DNA of 64,000 nucleotides. Source: Rhizoctonia solani. Lineage: Eukaryota > Basidiomycota > Agaricomycetes > Cantharellales > Ceratobasidiaceae. Positions within the stretch are counted from its first letter, which is position 1, and each line of letters begins with the position of its first letter. Positions 22,256-34,329 of this stretch are shown piece by piece. Both the position numbers and the translations under genes were made by a program. The notes below the pieces were generated by a model. The model worked only from the letters and a program-made list of their open reading frames with translations, did not search any database and was not told the DNA's origin. The DNA lies in NCBI RefSeq assembly GCF_016906535.1, contig NC_057371.1, forward strand, positions 2,542,001 through 2,606,000, given 5' to 3'.

Positions 22256-25200
22256 CTGCCCCCCCTCTAAGGGCCTTGGCAGCGCCAAGGGCCTTCTTTT
22301 TCATCTCTTTTTTGTACTTTTCTAAAATTTTTTCGGCGTTTTTTAGATTTTCTTGAGGTTCCCAAGTGTTTTCTTCAGATCCGTAGCCCTTCCATTTGAC
22401 TTGGAAGAACCATTTCCCATCTCGTTCCTCAGCGTTGGTGATTCCTTCTACTTCATATTCTTCCTCCCCGTCCACGGTGACTGGTGGGGGGCGGTTCTTG
22501 AAGGCGCGCTTTTTGTCCCTTTTGACTTTAGACAATAACCCCACGTAGAATACGTTGTGAATTTGCATGGTTGGGGGTAGCTCGAGTCGGTAAGCCCTGT
22601 TGGAGATCTTCTTGATGATTTTGAATGGCCCCAGACGTTGTTCTGTTAGTTTGGGGCTTAGGGTTTTGAGGTTAACGTTTTTTGCGTCTAACCAGACTTC
22701 TTCCCCTAATTCAAATTCTGTTGGGCTTCCTTCTTCTCCAGCGGTCATTCTTGTCTTTGATTGCCGGAGGGCAGATTCAACCTCCCTCCACTGTTTTTCC
22801 ATGGTCTGGGCTAAGTCGTTGGCTTCCGGTACATCTGTGGGTACGTTAGAAGGTGTCAGAGTAGGCTCCCATCCGTACAGGGCTTTGAATGGTGTTTTCC
22901 CCGTGCTACTATGGACCGCGTTGTTGTAGGCAAATTTGGCCATTGGCAGCCATTTGGTCCAGTCCCGTTGATTGACCCCTGAGTACGCCCTGAGGAAGTG
23001 TTCAATAGATGGATTGACCCGTTCTGTCTGTCCGTTGCTCTGGGGGTGATACGCTGAGGAGAAGTGGGGTCTATTCCCAGGCGTTTGTACAGCGCCTTCA
23101 GGAATTTGTTATTGAACACTCTTCCTCTATCTGAGACTGTTTTCTTGGGCATGCCGTGCCGTTTCCACACGTGTTCCAGGAATAATTCCGCTAGTTCCGG
23201 GGCTTTTAGTTTTTTGGAGCATTTAACAAATATCCCGTACTTAGTGAAGCTATCAATGATGACCAGGATTGAATCGTGATTTCCGTCTTTTGGTAAGTCC
23301 ACAATCATGTTGTAAGAAACATGCTGCCAGGGTCTAGTAGGGAGTTCTAGGGGTTGAGGAGGAATAGACGCGTACTTGGGCTTCCTGATCCGTTGACACG
23401 TTTCACAAGAGTCCACATGCCAATAAGTTTCAGCACGGATCCCGGGCCAGTAGTAATCCCTTGATACCAACTCTAGTGTGCGCTGTCTTCCCGGGTGACC
23501 CGCCAGGGGACTATCGTGGAAAATACAGAGTAGGTCCGTTCTCAGTGTTCCAACGTCAGGAACTACAATTTGTCCTTGGTAGAAAAGTAAGCCGGCCTCC
23601 ATTTCATAATCCTTGAACGCGCATTTGATGGAGGGAGGTGCCTTTGACTTGTTTTGTAGGAATTGGAGGATTTCCTCCAGGGATTCGTCTTGATCTAAGG
23701 ATGCCTTGATCTGGCGTTGTAACTCCTTCTCTGGCGTGACTAGGGCAACGTTGGCAAATACAGGGTCAGGGAGCATGGTCTGGGCGGCGGGTGGAATGTT
23801 GGCGTGATCAGCATGTCGTGATAGGGCATCAGGTTTCCCGGACTGCTTTCCTGGACGGTAAACAATTTGGAAGTTATACCCTGCTAGCAGTAGGTGCCAT
23901 CTAGCATGGCAACGGTTGAATGTTTGGGACTCCTTCCAGTATTCCAAGTTGCGGTGATTGGTGAATACAGTGACAGGGTGAGCGGTTCCTTCCAAGAAAA
24001 TACGCCAATACTCAAAGGACCGGATGATAGCTAAGAGTTCTTTGTCATGGGTGTTGTAGTTCTGCTTGGCACCTTTGAATGACTTGGACAGGAAGCCTAG
24101 CGGATGGAGACGGCCGTCTTCCTGACGTTGGCTGAGTATGGAACCTAGTGCTGCTCCTGAGGCATCTGTTTCCAGAAAGTAGGGTCTGGACGGATCCGCG
24201 TGACATAGTACTGGTGCGTTGGTAATGGCGTCCTTTAACCCCTGGAATGCTTCTTGCTCCCTAGTATCCCATTTCCATGGTACGTCCTTTTTGACCAGGT
24301 TATGTAATGGCCTGGCCATATGGCTAAAGTTGGCAACAAAGCGGCGTAGGAAATTGGCAAAACCCAGGAACAATTGTACTTCTTTGACCTTAGTGGGTGT
24401 AGGCCATTCTTGGACCGCCTGGATTTTGAGCTTATCCAGGCTGAATCCCTTATCTGATACAATTATTCCTAGATACTCTACTGAGGTGACGTGGAATGTA
24501 CACTTGGATGCCTTACAGAACAATTGGTTATCCATTAAGCGCCGTAGGACTTCATGAACGTGCTGGGTGTGTATTGCGTCATCCCTAGAGTAGATTAGGA
24601 TGTCATCAAGGTAAATGATGACGCATACATCCAGGAGATCCTTGAACAATTTGTTCATGAAGTGCTGAAAGGCGGCAGGGGCGTTTGTCAAACCAAAAGT
24701 CATTACCAGGGACTCGTAGAGACCGTACTTAGTGCGGAAGGCTGTTTTCCATTCATCGCCTTCCTTGACCCGGACATTATTGTAGCCCCATCTTAGATCT
24801 AGTTTGGTGAAGACCTTGGCGCCGCGGAGTTGGGCCATTAGGTTGTCAGGACGGGGCAGTGGTATACATTTTTCTTAGTCCGGTTGTTTAGACGACGGTA
24901 GTCCACTACTAGGCAACGGGAGCCATCCTTCTTGGGGACAAACATGACCGGGGAGCTGATGGATGATTTGCTGGGGCGGATCTTCCCAGCCTTGAGCTCG
25001 TCCCTGAGCCAACCCTTGAGTGTGGCGGATTTGGCATCGGTCATACTATAGAGAGGCGAGTTAAGCGGGCCTTCTTCTGTGAGTTCAATCCCTATGTCGT
25101 AGTGCCTATGGGGAGGGAGCTGGTTGAATTCTTCTTCTCCAAATACCTTAGCGTATTGATGGTACTTGGAGGGTACTCCTTCTAGAGGGTTTGGGTCAGC

Positions 25201-25750
25201 TTCTTCTTCCTCGGCAATGGCTACGTGTTCTGGCGGAGTGTGTGGGAAGGAGAGGGTGCGCGTGTTCCAATCTATTTCCGGGTTGTGGGCATCTAACCAT
25301 TTCAAACCTAGGATGGCCGCGTGACTGCCGGTATTACAGATAAGGAAGGTTTCCGTCATCTTTTTGCCATCATAGGTGAAGGTAAGTACGGCCTTCTTCC
25401 AGATTTTTCCTGCCTGGGGGCTTGACCCATCAAGCATAGTAACGGTACAGGGTAAAGGGAGATCGATGAGTGGGAGGCGGAGTGATTCCGCGGTACAGGG
25501 ATGTAAGAATGATGATGTAGCGCCTGAATCTATCAGGACTTCTATTGTTTCCGCTTTTTTCTCTGGTTGTATTGGAATTGTGAAGAGTGGGGTAATTCTA
25601 TTGGTGGATGATATATTACAAAATTCCAGACATAAACCAGAGTCCTTGGGGTTCCTGCGCGCGGCAGCAGGTACCCTTACTCTTTTCCCAATTGGTACTT
25701 GGAGTCTTTGCCAATTTTGGCGGTTTCCTTAGCCTTCCCCTTGTCCTCAA
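22248..25750 (-). pseudogene. Gypsy-C pol: protease, RT, RNase H, integrase, chromodomain (frameshifted)
   Basis: Protease (LIDSGATSSF), RT (KLDLRWGYNNV, YLDDILIYS), RNase H, integrase (zinc-binding segment with SCETCQ, core VSDRGRVFNN) and a chromodomain (YEVEGITNAEER, WFFQVKWKGYG) are all recognisable. Register changes near 24861 (in RT) and near 23065 (in integrase) each fit the loss of one C in a C run when compared with related elements. The C-terminal frame ends in a TAG within the 3' LTR. I describe it as broken; the family is a chromodomain Gypsy distinct from Gypsy-A. Confidence 0.88.
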
Positions 25751-26184
25751 TAGGGTGGCTTTCCAGCCCGTGCGGCATTCCGCGAACTTGTGACCCATTT
25801 TGCTGCACTTGATGCAGGCGCCTGCGGCGCGGCGGCAATTGCGTTCTTCTTCCAACACAAAGTTGGGGTTGTTGGAGAGTTTTTTTGAACCGGTTGTGGC
25901 TTGGCCGGTACTTGTCCCCCTTGCGGCGTTGGGTGTTTTGCTAGATTTACTGTCCCTTGGTGGGTGACTAGCGCGCTCTTCACGGAGAGCATTATCAATG
26001 ATGAGTGCTGCGTTTTGCAGCTTGAGGAGAGTGCGGGGTTGGTGCTTGCGGGTGGCAATTTGGCGACTGACCTCCCAGTGGAGGCCGCGGGCAAACTGGC
26101 CTTGGAGGGCCACGTTGTTCCAGTCCAGTTCCATAGCTAAGGTTCTGAACTTTGTGATGTAGTCCGCGCATGTGCCGGACTGGG
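25751..26184 (-). pseudogene. Gypsy-C gag, C-terminal piece with zinc knuckle
   Basis: Gag resumes at the Gypsy-A2 junction (26184). It reads through FRTLAMELDWNNVALQGQF to a CCHC knuckle (CIKCSKMGHKFAEC). Just after the knuckle, near 25751-25755, a register change moves the frame off the expected lysine-rich gag end. Confidence 0.8.
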
Positions 26185-26746
26185 TGTTATAACCTCCTTG
26201 AACTATACCATCAGAATCGCCTGAATTTTCTATTATTTTTAGTATTTTTTACGGACTCTTTATCCTTACTTTTCTGATCACGTGATCTTGGCGCTTATTA
26301 TGCCGAGATGCCGCGCCGAGATGCCGTGCCAAGGGCGCTTAGGAGAAATCCACGCTTCTGCGCAGCCCGCAGCACACTTCTCATTTGTCCTCTGTACTTC
26401 TTTCTCTCACGCGCACAGACCATGTAGATAGTGTGCTTTGTCTATATATACAGCAGGGAAATTGCTTGGAGACCCCAAGTTGATTTTACCTTGTCTCATA
26501 TCCATTGAGGAGGATCCAGCCAGTTAAGTAACCGGCCCCCAGAAGTTCAGCTGACGTTACCCCCTACCTTCACCTACCACACCTCCCAGGCCTCCAGCCC
26601 CTTTGTCAGCAGTAGATAGCATTAGAGCGCCTTAAGCGCCAGTAGTATAGCCTTAGATAAGTTAGTTACATACGTGTGCTTGTAGTAGTACGGCCTTAAG
26701 CGCCCACCTTCACTAGCAAGTACCCACCTTACAGTGGTGTACAACA
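26185..26746 (+). repeat. Gypsy-A2 5' LTR
   Basis: This 562-bp LTR begins TGTTATAACC. The predicted transcript start is at 26476-26489, about 30 bp after TATATATA, and carries TG where the 3' LTR has CG. Confidence 0.92.
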
Positions 26747-26748
26747 TT

Positions 26749-26762
26749 GTAAAATTGACTTG
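26749..26762 (+). other. Gypsy-A2 primer-binding site (self-complementary type)
   Basis: GTAAAATTGACTTG lies 2 nt inside the 5' LTR. It pairs with the predicted RNA start except at one dinucleotide, where the LTRs carry TG or CG and this site implies CA. All three states derive from one ancestral CG. Confidence 0.6.
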
Positions 26763-27262
26763 TGTAGGCTTGATTGACAACAAGAAGCGCCCCTGTACTA
26801 GCACAAGGGAAAATATCTGAACAGACTCCCCTTTCAACTAGAATAATCAAAAGTTGTTGGTCCCAGATAGTACCAAATTGCTACAAGGCAGACGGTGTCT
26901 AATTGCCCGCATATCACAAGTTTCGCTGGAACTCTGCAAGTAGCGCTCCTAGACAGCTGAAATACCCGCTTGCAAAAAACCCGCTCATATCACAATCGCT
27001 AGATCTGTTGATTTGCTGTAGGGATTGTTCAACACTAGGTACTTGACGCAAGGAGTTAGCAAATAACATCTTGCATAAAAACCGCTCATAAGTCCTGCAT
27101 CAGGCACCTACTCCCCACGCCGTCTCAGAAATTCCATCCACACGCTCTGGCGTCCCTCACCCCTACTCCCGTCCTCTCAGTCAATCCAGTCAACGTTCCG
27201 TGGCAACCCGCTCCCAACCACCCTCTTGCGGCCCATCACCCCCTCCGCAACACTTGCCCGGA

Positions 27263-28444
27263 ATGGAACCGGAGCCGACCCTTGCCTCTCTCCTTGAGGC
27301 TATCAATACCCTCACCAGCCAAGTCGGGTCCTTGCAGGCCCAAATCCACTCTCAAGGCCAACAGCTCTCTGAGCTCAAAGCCATATGCAAGGAGACCAAC
27401 AACCTTGTTGGCAACAAGGACCAGGGCGGAGCCCAAGCCAAGCCTGGCCCATTGACTGGGCCTGTTACCCCTCCTACCCACTCAGGGGGGGAAGCACACA
27501 CTCCAGGAACGGTTAGGCCTGGGCTCAAGGCCCCTTTCAGGCCATCAAGAGGAACAGGTTTCGATTCAGAGGAAGAAGAGGAGCCCAGACGCCCCAAAAA
27601 AGAGCCTTGCAGCACGCCTAGGAGCCTCAGCTCCCTCACCCCCTTTGACACAGGGTCCAGCGTGAAGCGCCCCAAGATGGACCTCCCAGATCCTTACAAG
27701 GGAGAAGTCAGGGGCCAAAAAGCCACTCAATGGCTGGATAGGATGATGCTCTGGGTAGCCCTCCACCGTGATCAATTTGACAAGGAGGAACAAATGGTCG
27801 TGTGGATCCTATACCACATGACTGACAAAGCTGCCGACTGGGCACTCCCCATCATTGGGACAATCATCAAGGGCAAGGGGAACCCCCCTACCACCATAAC
27901 GGCCTTAACAGCCAAATTTAAGGAAGCCTTTGCAGATCCCAATGCCAAGAGGGCAGCCGCCAGAAAGATTGCTGCGCTAACTCAGACCACAACCACGGCT
28001 GAGTATGTCACCAAATTCTGCAATCTCATGGCGGAACTTGATTGGAACAAGGAGGCCTATATTGCCCAATTCACGCGCGGCCTTCACTGGAAGGTCAAGG
28101 AACTGCTGTCTACCAAAGATAGCATCCCAGACAACCTCAAAGCCATCTTTGCAGCGACAATCAAAATTGACAATATCCGCCGCAAAAATGAGGAGAACCG
28201 CCCTAAAAAGGCACCAGCCAAGTCCCCGGCCACCGTGGCCACCTCCACTACCACCAACAGGGTCCGCCTATCCAAGGACCCCAATTACGTCACTCCGGAG
28301 GAACAGGATTGTTGCCGCGCATCAGGACTTTGCGTCAAGTGCGGTCAAAAGGGCCATGGGATCAAACAGTGCCCCAACGGCTGGAAGGCCACAATTAAGG
28401 AGGTTGCCAAGGTGGCAGAAGAAGAGGGTTCAGGAAAAGATTAA
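27263..28444 (+). CDS. Gypsy-A2 gag (intact frame)
   Basis: The frame runs from ATG 27263 (MEPEPTLASLL) to TAA 28442-28444, 393 aa. It has an N-terminal coiled-coil-like segment, a Pro-rich linker, a capsid-like region (WALPIIGTIIKGKGNPPTTI) and one CCHC zinc knuckle (CVKCGQKGHGIKQC). It would form the retrotransposon particle and bind RNA. Codons before 27263 are also open, but 27263 is the first ATG. Pol begins in the -1 frame immediately after. Confidence 0.85.
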   Translation: MEPEPTLASLLEAINTLTSQVGSLQAQIHSQGQQLSELKAICKETNNLVGNKDQGGAQAKPGPLTGPVTPPTHSGGEAHTPGTVRPGLKAPFRPSRGTGFDSEEEEEPRRPKKEPCSTPRSLSSLTPFDTGSSVKRPKMDLPDPYKGEVRGQKATQWLDRMMLWVALHRDQFDKEEQMVVWILYHMTDKAADWALPIIGTIIKGKGNPPTTITALTAKFKEAFADPNAKRAAARKIAALTQTTTTAEYVTKFCNLMAELDWNKEAYIAQFTRGLHWKVKELLSTKDSIPDNLKAIFAATIKIDNIRRKNEENRPKKAPAKSPATVATSTTTNRVRLSKDPNYVTPEEQDCCRASGLCVKCGQKGHGIKQCPNGWKATIKEVAKVAEEEGSGKD

Positions 28445-31400
28445 AGTTGAGGACTGCTGCCAAGCCCCCAACTAACAAGGACAATATAGATAGAATTGAA
28501 TTTGTAAATCTAGGACTAGATTCAAATAAAAAACCACTGCTCTTCATTGATCTATATGCCCAGAACTTCCCGGCAGAACCTTTGAAAACACTAATAGACT
28601 CAGGAGCCACGTCAAACTTCATTTCCCCCTTGATTGTGGAAAAATACAAAATCCCAAAAACCCAACTCAAAAATCCACAAGTTGTGAGAATGTTAGATGG
28701 CACCATTTCCCAGACTGGTTGCATTTGGCACCAGGTCCACATCACGGTTTTGGCCAATGGCTACACCCACTCCATACCTTTTCTTGTTTGCCCCATTGGC
28801 AACACCCCGGCAATCCTTGGCATGACTTGGTTAACGGCAGAAGCTCCCCTTATTGACTGGCAGCAGGGACTAATCACCTTCCCTGAACAAGCACAGATTG
28901 CCTCCAAGGAAGAAGCGGACCCAGATCCTTTAGCAGACCTTCCCCCTCAGTACCATGAGTTCGCTAAAGTATTTGGCAAAGAAGAATTTAAGGTCCTACC
29001 CCCTCACAGGGAATACAATATCGCAATAGACCTTGTTCCTGATGCCAAACTTTCCCCAGGGCCAATCTACGGAATGACCAACGCAGAATCAAGAGCGCTA
29101 AAGCAGCACATTGATGAAGAACTGGCCACGGGCAAAATCCGTCCTAGTACCTCCTCTGCTGGTGCTCCAGTAATGTTTGTCAAAAAGGCCAACAGTTCCC
29201 TCAGGCTGGTTGTTGATTACAGGAAGTTGAATGACGTTACCCATAAGAACGTATATCCCTTACCAAGGCAGGATGACCTCATGGCTAAACTTAGGCATGC
29301 CAAGGTCTTCACAAAATTGGACTTACGCTGGGGATATAATAACATTTGGATCAAGGAAGGTGACGAATGGAAGACTGCCTTTAGGACTAAATACGGCCTA
29401 TTTGAGTACCTAGTGATGCCCTTTGGCCTTACCAATGCCCCTGCAGCGTTCCAACACTTCATGAACAATCTGTTTAGGGACCTCATCAATGTCACTGTGG
29501 TTATCTACTTGGATGACATCCTGATCTTCTCGGAAGACCCCAAGGACCACCCAACCCATGTCAGGGAGGTCCTATCACGGCTATTGAGGAATCAGCTGTT
29601 CTGTAAACTCTCTAAGTGCCACTTCCATGTTACAACAGTAGATTACCTTGGCATTGTCATTTCCCCTGCTGGGTTCTCAATGGACCAAAAGAAGATTGAG
29701 GCCGTCACTTCCTGGCCCACGCCCAAAACTGTTAAACAGGTCCAAGCCTTCCTAGGGTTTGTCAACTACCTTAGGCGTTTCATTCCCAATTTCAGCTTGG
29801 TTGCCCGTCCCCTCCACAACCTCACAAAAAAGGAAACCCCATGGTTGTGGGAAATCCAAGAAGAGGAGGCGTTTCAGGAGTTGAAATCTCTGGTTACTAA
29901 GTCCCGGTCCTTATCCACTCCAAACCTGACCAACCGTATTACCTGGAAACCAATGCGTCAGGAGTAGCTATGGGAGCCATCCTAAGCCAACAAGGGGAGG
30001 ATAACCGCCTTCACCCAATTGCTTACATGTCCAAGTCCTTCTCCGGTGCAGAAGCTAATTATGACACCCACGATAAGGAGCTCCTGGCTATTATTAAGGC
30101 ACTGGAGGAATGGAGGATATTCCTGGAGGCAACGGATAAACCAGTACAAGTGTTCACAGACCATTGGAACTTAGAATACTGGATGCAGGCAAGGACATTC
30201 AACCGGCAACACGCGAGATGGCGCATATTCCTGAGCGACTTCAATTTCGAAATCCACTACCGGCCAGGGAAACAGTTGGGGAAGCCAGACGCATTGTCCA
30301 GACAATCAGACTATGTTGACAACCCCTCGGAACCAGAAGTTATGCTTCCAGCAGAAGTCTTTGCAAACACATCTCAGGAAGAACTGGAGATTGTCACAGA
30401 AGTACGCTCCAAACTAAGGGAAGATCCCTCCCTGGACCCCATCATCCAGTTCCTGACCAAGGATGCCGACAATGCTCCCCATCAATAAGGAAGGCGTACA
30501 AAGATTACGACTGGGAAGAGGACCTCCTCTGGTACCGGGGAAAATTGGTAATTCCAGACAATGAACCCCTGAAGGACAGACTCCTCAGAGAATTCCACGA
30601 CTCCCCCCTAGCAGGACATCCAGGTCAGCAAAGAACCCTTGAACTCCTAAGTCGTAACTACTGGTGGCCTGGCATGAAGTCTACCGCCAAGGAATGGGTA
30701 GAATGTTGCCCTATCTGCCAAGCCAACCGATGCGCTCATGCTCCTGTCATCACCCTTAAACCCCTAGAAGTCCCCCCTTATCCGTTCCACACCATCTCTT
30801 ATGACTTCATTACAGGGTTTCCCAAGTCCCAAGGTCACAACGCTATACTGGTGGTAATAGACTCCTTTTCCAAATTTGGCCATTTCATCCCCACTTCCAA
30901 GAGGATCACAGCAAGGGGTCTGGCGGATCTATTCATTACCCACGTCTGGAAACTCCATGGGCTACCTGTCAAAACAGTCTTGGATAGAGGAACTACCTTC
31001 ACGGGGAAATTCCTAAGGGCACTCTACCAGCGACTTGGAGTGAAACCAGCATTCTCTTTGGCTTATCACCCAGAGTCAGATGGGCAAACGGAAAGAGTCA
31101 ACCAGTTCATTGAATTTTACCTATGCTCCTACGTGGCAGCCGATCATTCTGATTGGGCAGCTTGGTTACCCTTGGCAGAATATGCGTACAATAATGCCAA
31201 ACACGCAGCAACAGGAAAAACACCCTTTGAACTGGTCTACGGACAAAGCCCAGTGATGAACCCTTCCAACGTCCCAGCCAACGTACCAGAGGCAGACAAT
31301 GTAGCAGACACACTAGCCCGGGAATGGAAAGAAGCCAAGTCAGCCCTCAGATTAAGCAAAGAACGGATGACCAGGAACCAAGGAGCAGTACCGGAGTACT

Positions 31401-31846
31401 TGATAGGAGAGAAAGTCTGGCTGGACGGAAAGAACGTAGAACTCAGGACCAATTCAAACAAATTGGACCCCAAACGTCTTGGTCCCTTCAAAATCCTTGA
31501 GAAAATCTCCAGCCACGCCTACCGCCTAGAACTCCCAGAAACTCTAAAAATCCATGACGTCTTCTATGTTGGGTTGCTATCGAAGAGCCACAAGTCACCA
31601 AGTCAACCATTTCCGGAACAACCTCCCCCTGAAACAATAGAAGGAGAGGAGGAGTATGAAGTTGAACAGATCATCGACTCAAAACGTCAACGGGGAAAGT
31701 GGTTCTACCTGATAAAATGGAAAGGTTACAGCCCAGAAGACAATTCATGGGAACCCAAGGAAGTCCTGGAGCATAGTCAAGAGGAGATCCAACGCTTCAA
31801 CAAGTTGCGCCTAAAAAAGGCTTGTGACTCTGCCAAGAGCCTTTAA
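28445..31846 (+). pseudogene. Gypsy-A2 pol: protease to chromodomain, two frameshifts
   Basis: Pol starts in the -1 register after gag. It holds an intact aspartic protease (LIDSGATSNF), RT (YLDDILIFS), RNase H, integrase (HPGQQRTLELL, CCPICQ, core, GPFKI) and a chromodomain (EYEVEQIIDSKR) ending at TAA 31846. One base is missing near 29905 (RT/RNase H boundary) and one C near 30479 (before the integrase) relative to Gypsy-A1. Otherwise the frame is clean, so these may be recent lesions or assembly errors in C runs. Confidence 0.88.
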
Positions 31847-31857
31847 GGGGGGGGCAA

Positions 31858-32419
31858 TGTTATAACCTCCTTGAACTATACCATCAGAATCGCCCAAATT
31901 TTCTATTATTTTTAGTATTTTTTACGGACTCTTTATCCTTACTTTTCTGATCACGTGATCTTGGCGCTTATTATGCCGAGATGCCGCGCCAAGATGCCGT
32001 GCCAAGGGCGCTTAGGAGAAATCCACGCTTCTGCGCAGCCCGCAGCACACTTCTCATTTGTCCTCTGTACTTCTTTCTCTCACGTGCACAGACCATGTAG
32101 ATAGTGTGCTTTGTCTATATATACAGCAGGGAAATTGCTTGGAGACCCCAAGTCGATTTTACCTTGTCTCATATCCATTGAGGAGGATCCAGCCAGTTAA
32201 GTAACCGGCCCCCAGAAGTTCAGCTGACGTTACCCCCTACCTTCACCTACCACACCTCCCAGGCCTCTGGCCCCTTTGTCAGCAGTAGATAGCATTAGAG
32301 CGCCTTAAGCGCCAGTAGTATAGCCTTAGATAAGTTAGTTACATACGTGTGCTTGTAGTAGTACGGCCTTAAGCGCCCACCTTCACTAGCAAGTACCCAC
32401 CTTACAGTGGTGTACAACA
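31858..32419 (+). repeat. Gypsy-A2 3' LTR
   Basis: This 562-bp LTR is preceded by the G8 polypurine tract and followed by duplication CTGGG. Confidence 0.92.
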
Positions 32420-32424
32420 CTGGG

Positions 32425-33265
32425 TAAGAGTGGTGATTTTCCGCTTGGCGGCCCTTGTGGCGTCAGGGTTGCCAAATGCTGCTAGGAACTCCATTTTGAA
32501 TCCCTCAACCGTTTGGATGATGGCCCAGTGTGATCCGAGCTGGTCAAGGTGTGGGTGTGCCCATGCCCCTGCGGAATCCTTCATATTCATCAGAAGGAAG
32601 GATAGGACTTCTTGGTCCATGGGGAACATGCGCGAATTCAGCCGGGTCCAGGCCAACATCCTTGTGAGCCACTGTTTGGCTTCACTCCCAATCTTGCCTG
32701 TATAGGCATCTGGGTGGTCTACTTTGACCGGGGCAGGATAGGTGACGGCTGGAGCCGGAGGTGGAGGGGCAGATGCTCCAATGGGGGATTGGAGACGCAG
32801 AGATAGAGGGGGAGAAGGGACTCGCGGGGGTATGGCCCTCTGGGGGGCTGGTTGGGCAAAGCTGGGGAGCCCCTTTGGTTGCTTGGGCCAGAAGGAGGGC
32901 CCACTAACCAATCCAATAGGCTCAGTTTTTGGTAGGGGGCGTGGCGTTGCTTCCACAACCGGGGGCTTGGCTTCTGGGGTCCTTGGCCCATGGAGTTGGA
33001 GGCTTTGAAGCCCATCCTTGACAACATTGACGGTTTGGGATATGTTTTCAACATTGGTTTGGGTTTCAATCCCCGTTTCCTTGACTTCTTCAAGCTTTTG
33101 CTCGAGGTTCTCGACTTGGCTAAGGAGGCCAAGGAGGAGGCGGGTAACTTGCTCAAGAGAGACTTCCCCAAGTTCGATAGGGGCGGTTGACGGAAGTTGG
33201 GGTCCCAGGTCTCTTGGATTGAAAGGGGACTGGGCTTGAGAGGATGTCCAGGAACGGGTTGCCAT
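32425..33265 (-). pseudogene. Gypsy-C gag, N-terminal piece
   Basis: The frame starts at ATG 33265 (MATRSWTSSQ). It has a leucine-rich coiled coil (LLLGLLSQVENLEQKLEEVK), a proline-rich linker and the capsid-like region, up to the Gypsy-A2 insertion in KRKITTLTQ. The open frame extends upstream to 33310 without a better start. Confidence 0.82.
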
Positions 33266-33732
33266 AGTAGGAGCGGGGTAGGAGCGGCCAGCGTGGGAGG
33301 ATGCCCGCAAGGACGAGCAAGTAGGAGTGCGGGATGTAATGGTGGAAGTGGGGGACTAGTAGATGCCTGTGTCAGGACTTATGAGCGCTTTATTACTCAA
33401 TCGCTAAGACCTTGCGTCAAACAACCTAGCGTTGAACAGTAGGAATTACTAATCACAGCCGTGGACAGGCATGATGTAGAATCCAATCTCTGCAAGCGGG
33501 TGTATTGGCTGTCTAGGTCCGCTGGTAAGAGGTGCGGCAACCGGGGTATGCGGGCAATAGGGAATTCCTGCCTTATAGCAATTTGGTACTAGGAGGGGAC
33601 AACGCTGGTTTGATTATTAACAGCAAAAGGCGATCCCAATCTCCAATATTTCCCTTGTGCTAGTACAGGGTTCCTTCTTGTTGTTGGGCTAAGTGTGGTG
33701 GGTGCTGGTAGGCACGGTTTGCAACCAACTTA

Positions 33733-33745
33733 AGGTTGATTACCT
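33733..33745 (-). other. Gypsy-C primer-binding site (self-complementary type)
   Basis: Just inside the 5' LTR the plus strand reads AGGTTGATTACCT. On the minus-strand transcript this site pairs with the predicted RNA start inside the same LTR (about 33996-34009), with one CG/TG difference. It is the same self-priming design as Gypsy-A, in an independent family. Confidence 0.55.
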
Positions 33746-33747
33746 AG

Positions 33748-34329
33748 TGTCCTAGACGTCCGTAAGGGCCATCCAGGTAGCAGGCGCTTGTGGCCGTATA
33801 GATCGAAGTAAACCGCTTAAGGCGGTGAGGTTGCTACCTACAACAACTAACTACCTAAGTACAACAACCAAGGCCCTAGTGGCAATGGCGAGCTATGTAT
33901 CTACGGTGAGGAAGCCGCTTAAGGCAACAAGTACAAGTGGTAGTGACTTAGTAGTTACTGGCCTAAGGCCTCGTACAAGTGAGGGATGCGACAAGAGGTA
34001 ATCGACCTGGGTGTTACCATGGTCGGTTGGCCTCCTTATATATTACAGAGAGTGGCTAATTATAAATACAGAATATGCAAAACCTATTCCAATAAGAACC
34101 CCGCTCCGCAGTCAGCCTTACTCATGCATACGTGTCACTGACGTGTCATAATGATGTCATCAGGTGGAGGTGGCTACGTGTGCTGAGGTAAGCGCGGATG
34201 GGGACGTGGCTTGGCGCTTAGCATATGATATAAGCGCCGGGTCACGTGATTGAAAATGTTGTCCATTTGCCTCCGTTTAAATCCAAGAAAATGGGAATAA
34301 ATTCCCTGGTATCAACTGTGTCTATGACA
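33748..34329 (-). repeat. Gypsy-C 5' LTR
   Basis: This is the 582-bp minus-oriented LTR-C. On the minus strand a TATATAA box (34036-34042) precedes the predicted transcript start by about 30 bp. Confidence 0.92.

Larger units (their letters stand above)
26185..32419 (+). mobile_element. Gypsy-A2: chromodomain Ty3/Gypsy retrotransposon inserted in Gypsy-C gag
   Basis: LTRs at 26185-26746 and 31858-32419 (562 bp each) are flanked by duplication CTGGG (26180-26184 and 32420-32424). The element is uninterrupted (6235 bp): primer site, leader, gag (27263-28444), pol (about 28445-31846) and a G8 polypurine tract. It is the same family as Gypsy-A1 but a distinct copy. The LTRs differ at 7 sites, all CpG-type. 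Two register changes break pol. Confidence 0.93.
21675..34329 (-). mobile_element. Gypsy-C: chromodomain Ty3/Gypsy retrotransposon inserted in Copia-A
   Basis: LTRs at 21675-22255 (581 bp) and 33748-34329 (582 bp) are flanked by duplication GCGGC (21670-21674 and 34330-34334). Minus-strand order: 5' LTR, primer site 33733-33745, gag, pol, polypurine tract, 3' LTR. Gypsy-A2 interrupts gag; without it the element is about 6415 bp. The LTRs differ at 14 positions, all explainable as CpG transitions, plus one indel. Pol carries several frameshifts, so the element is dead. Confidence 0.92.
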
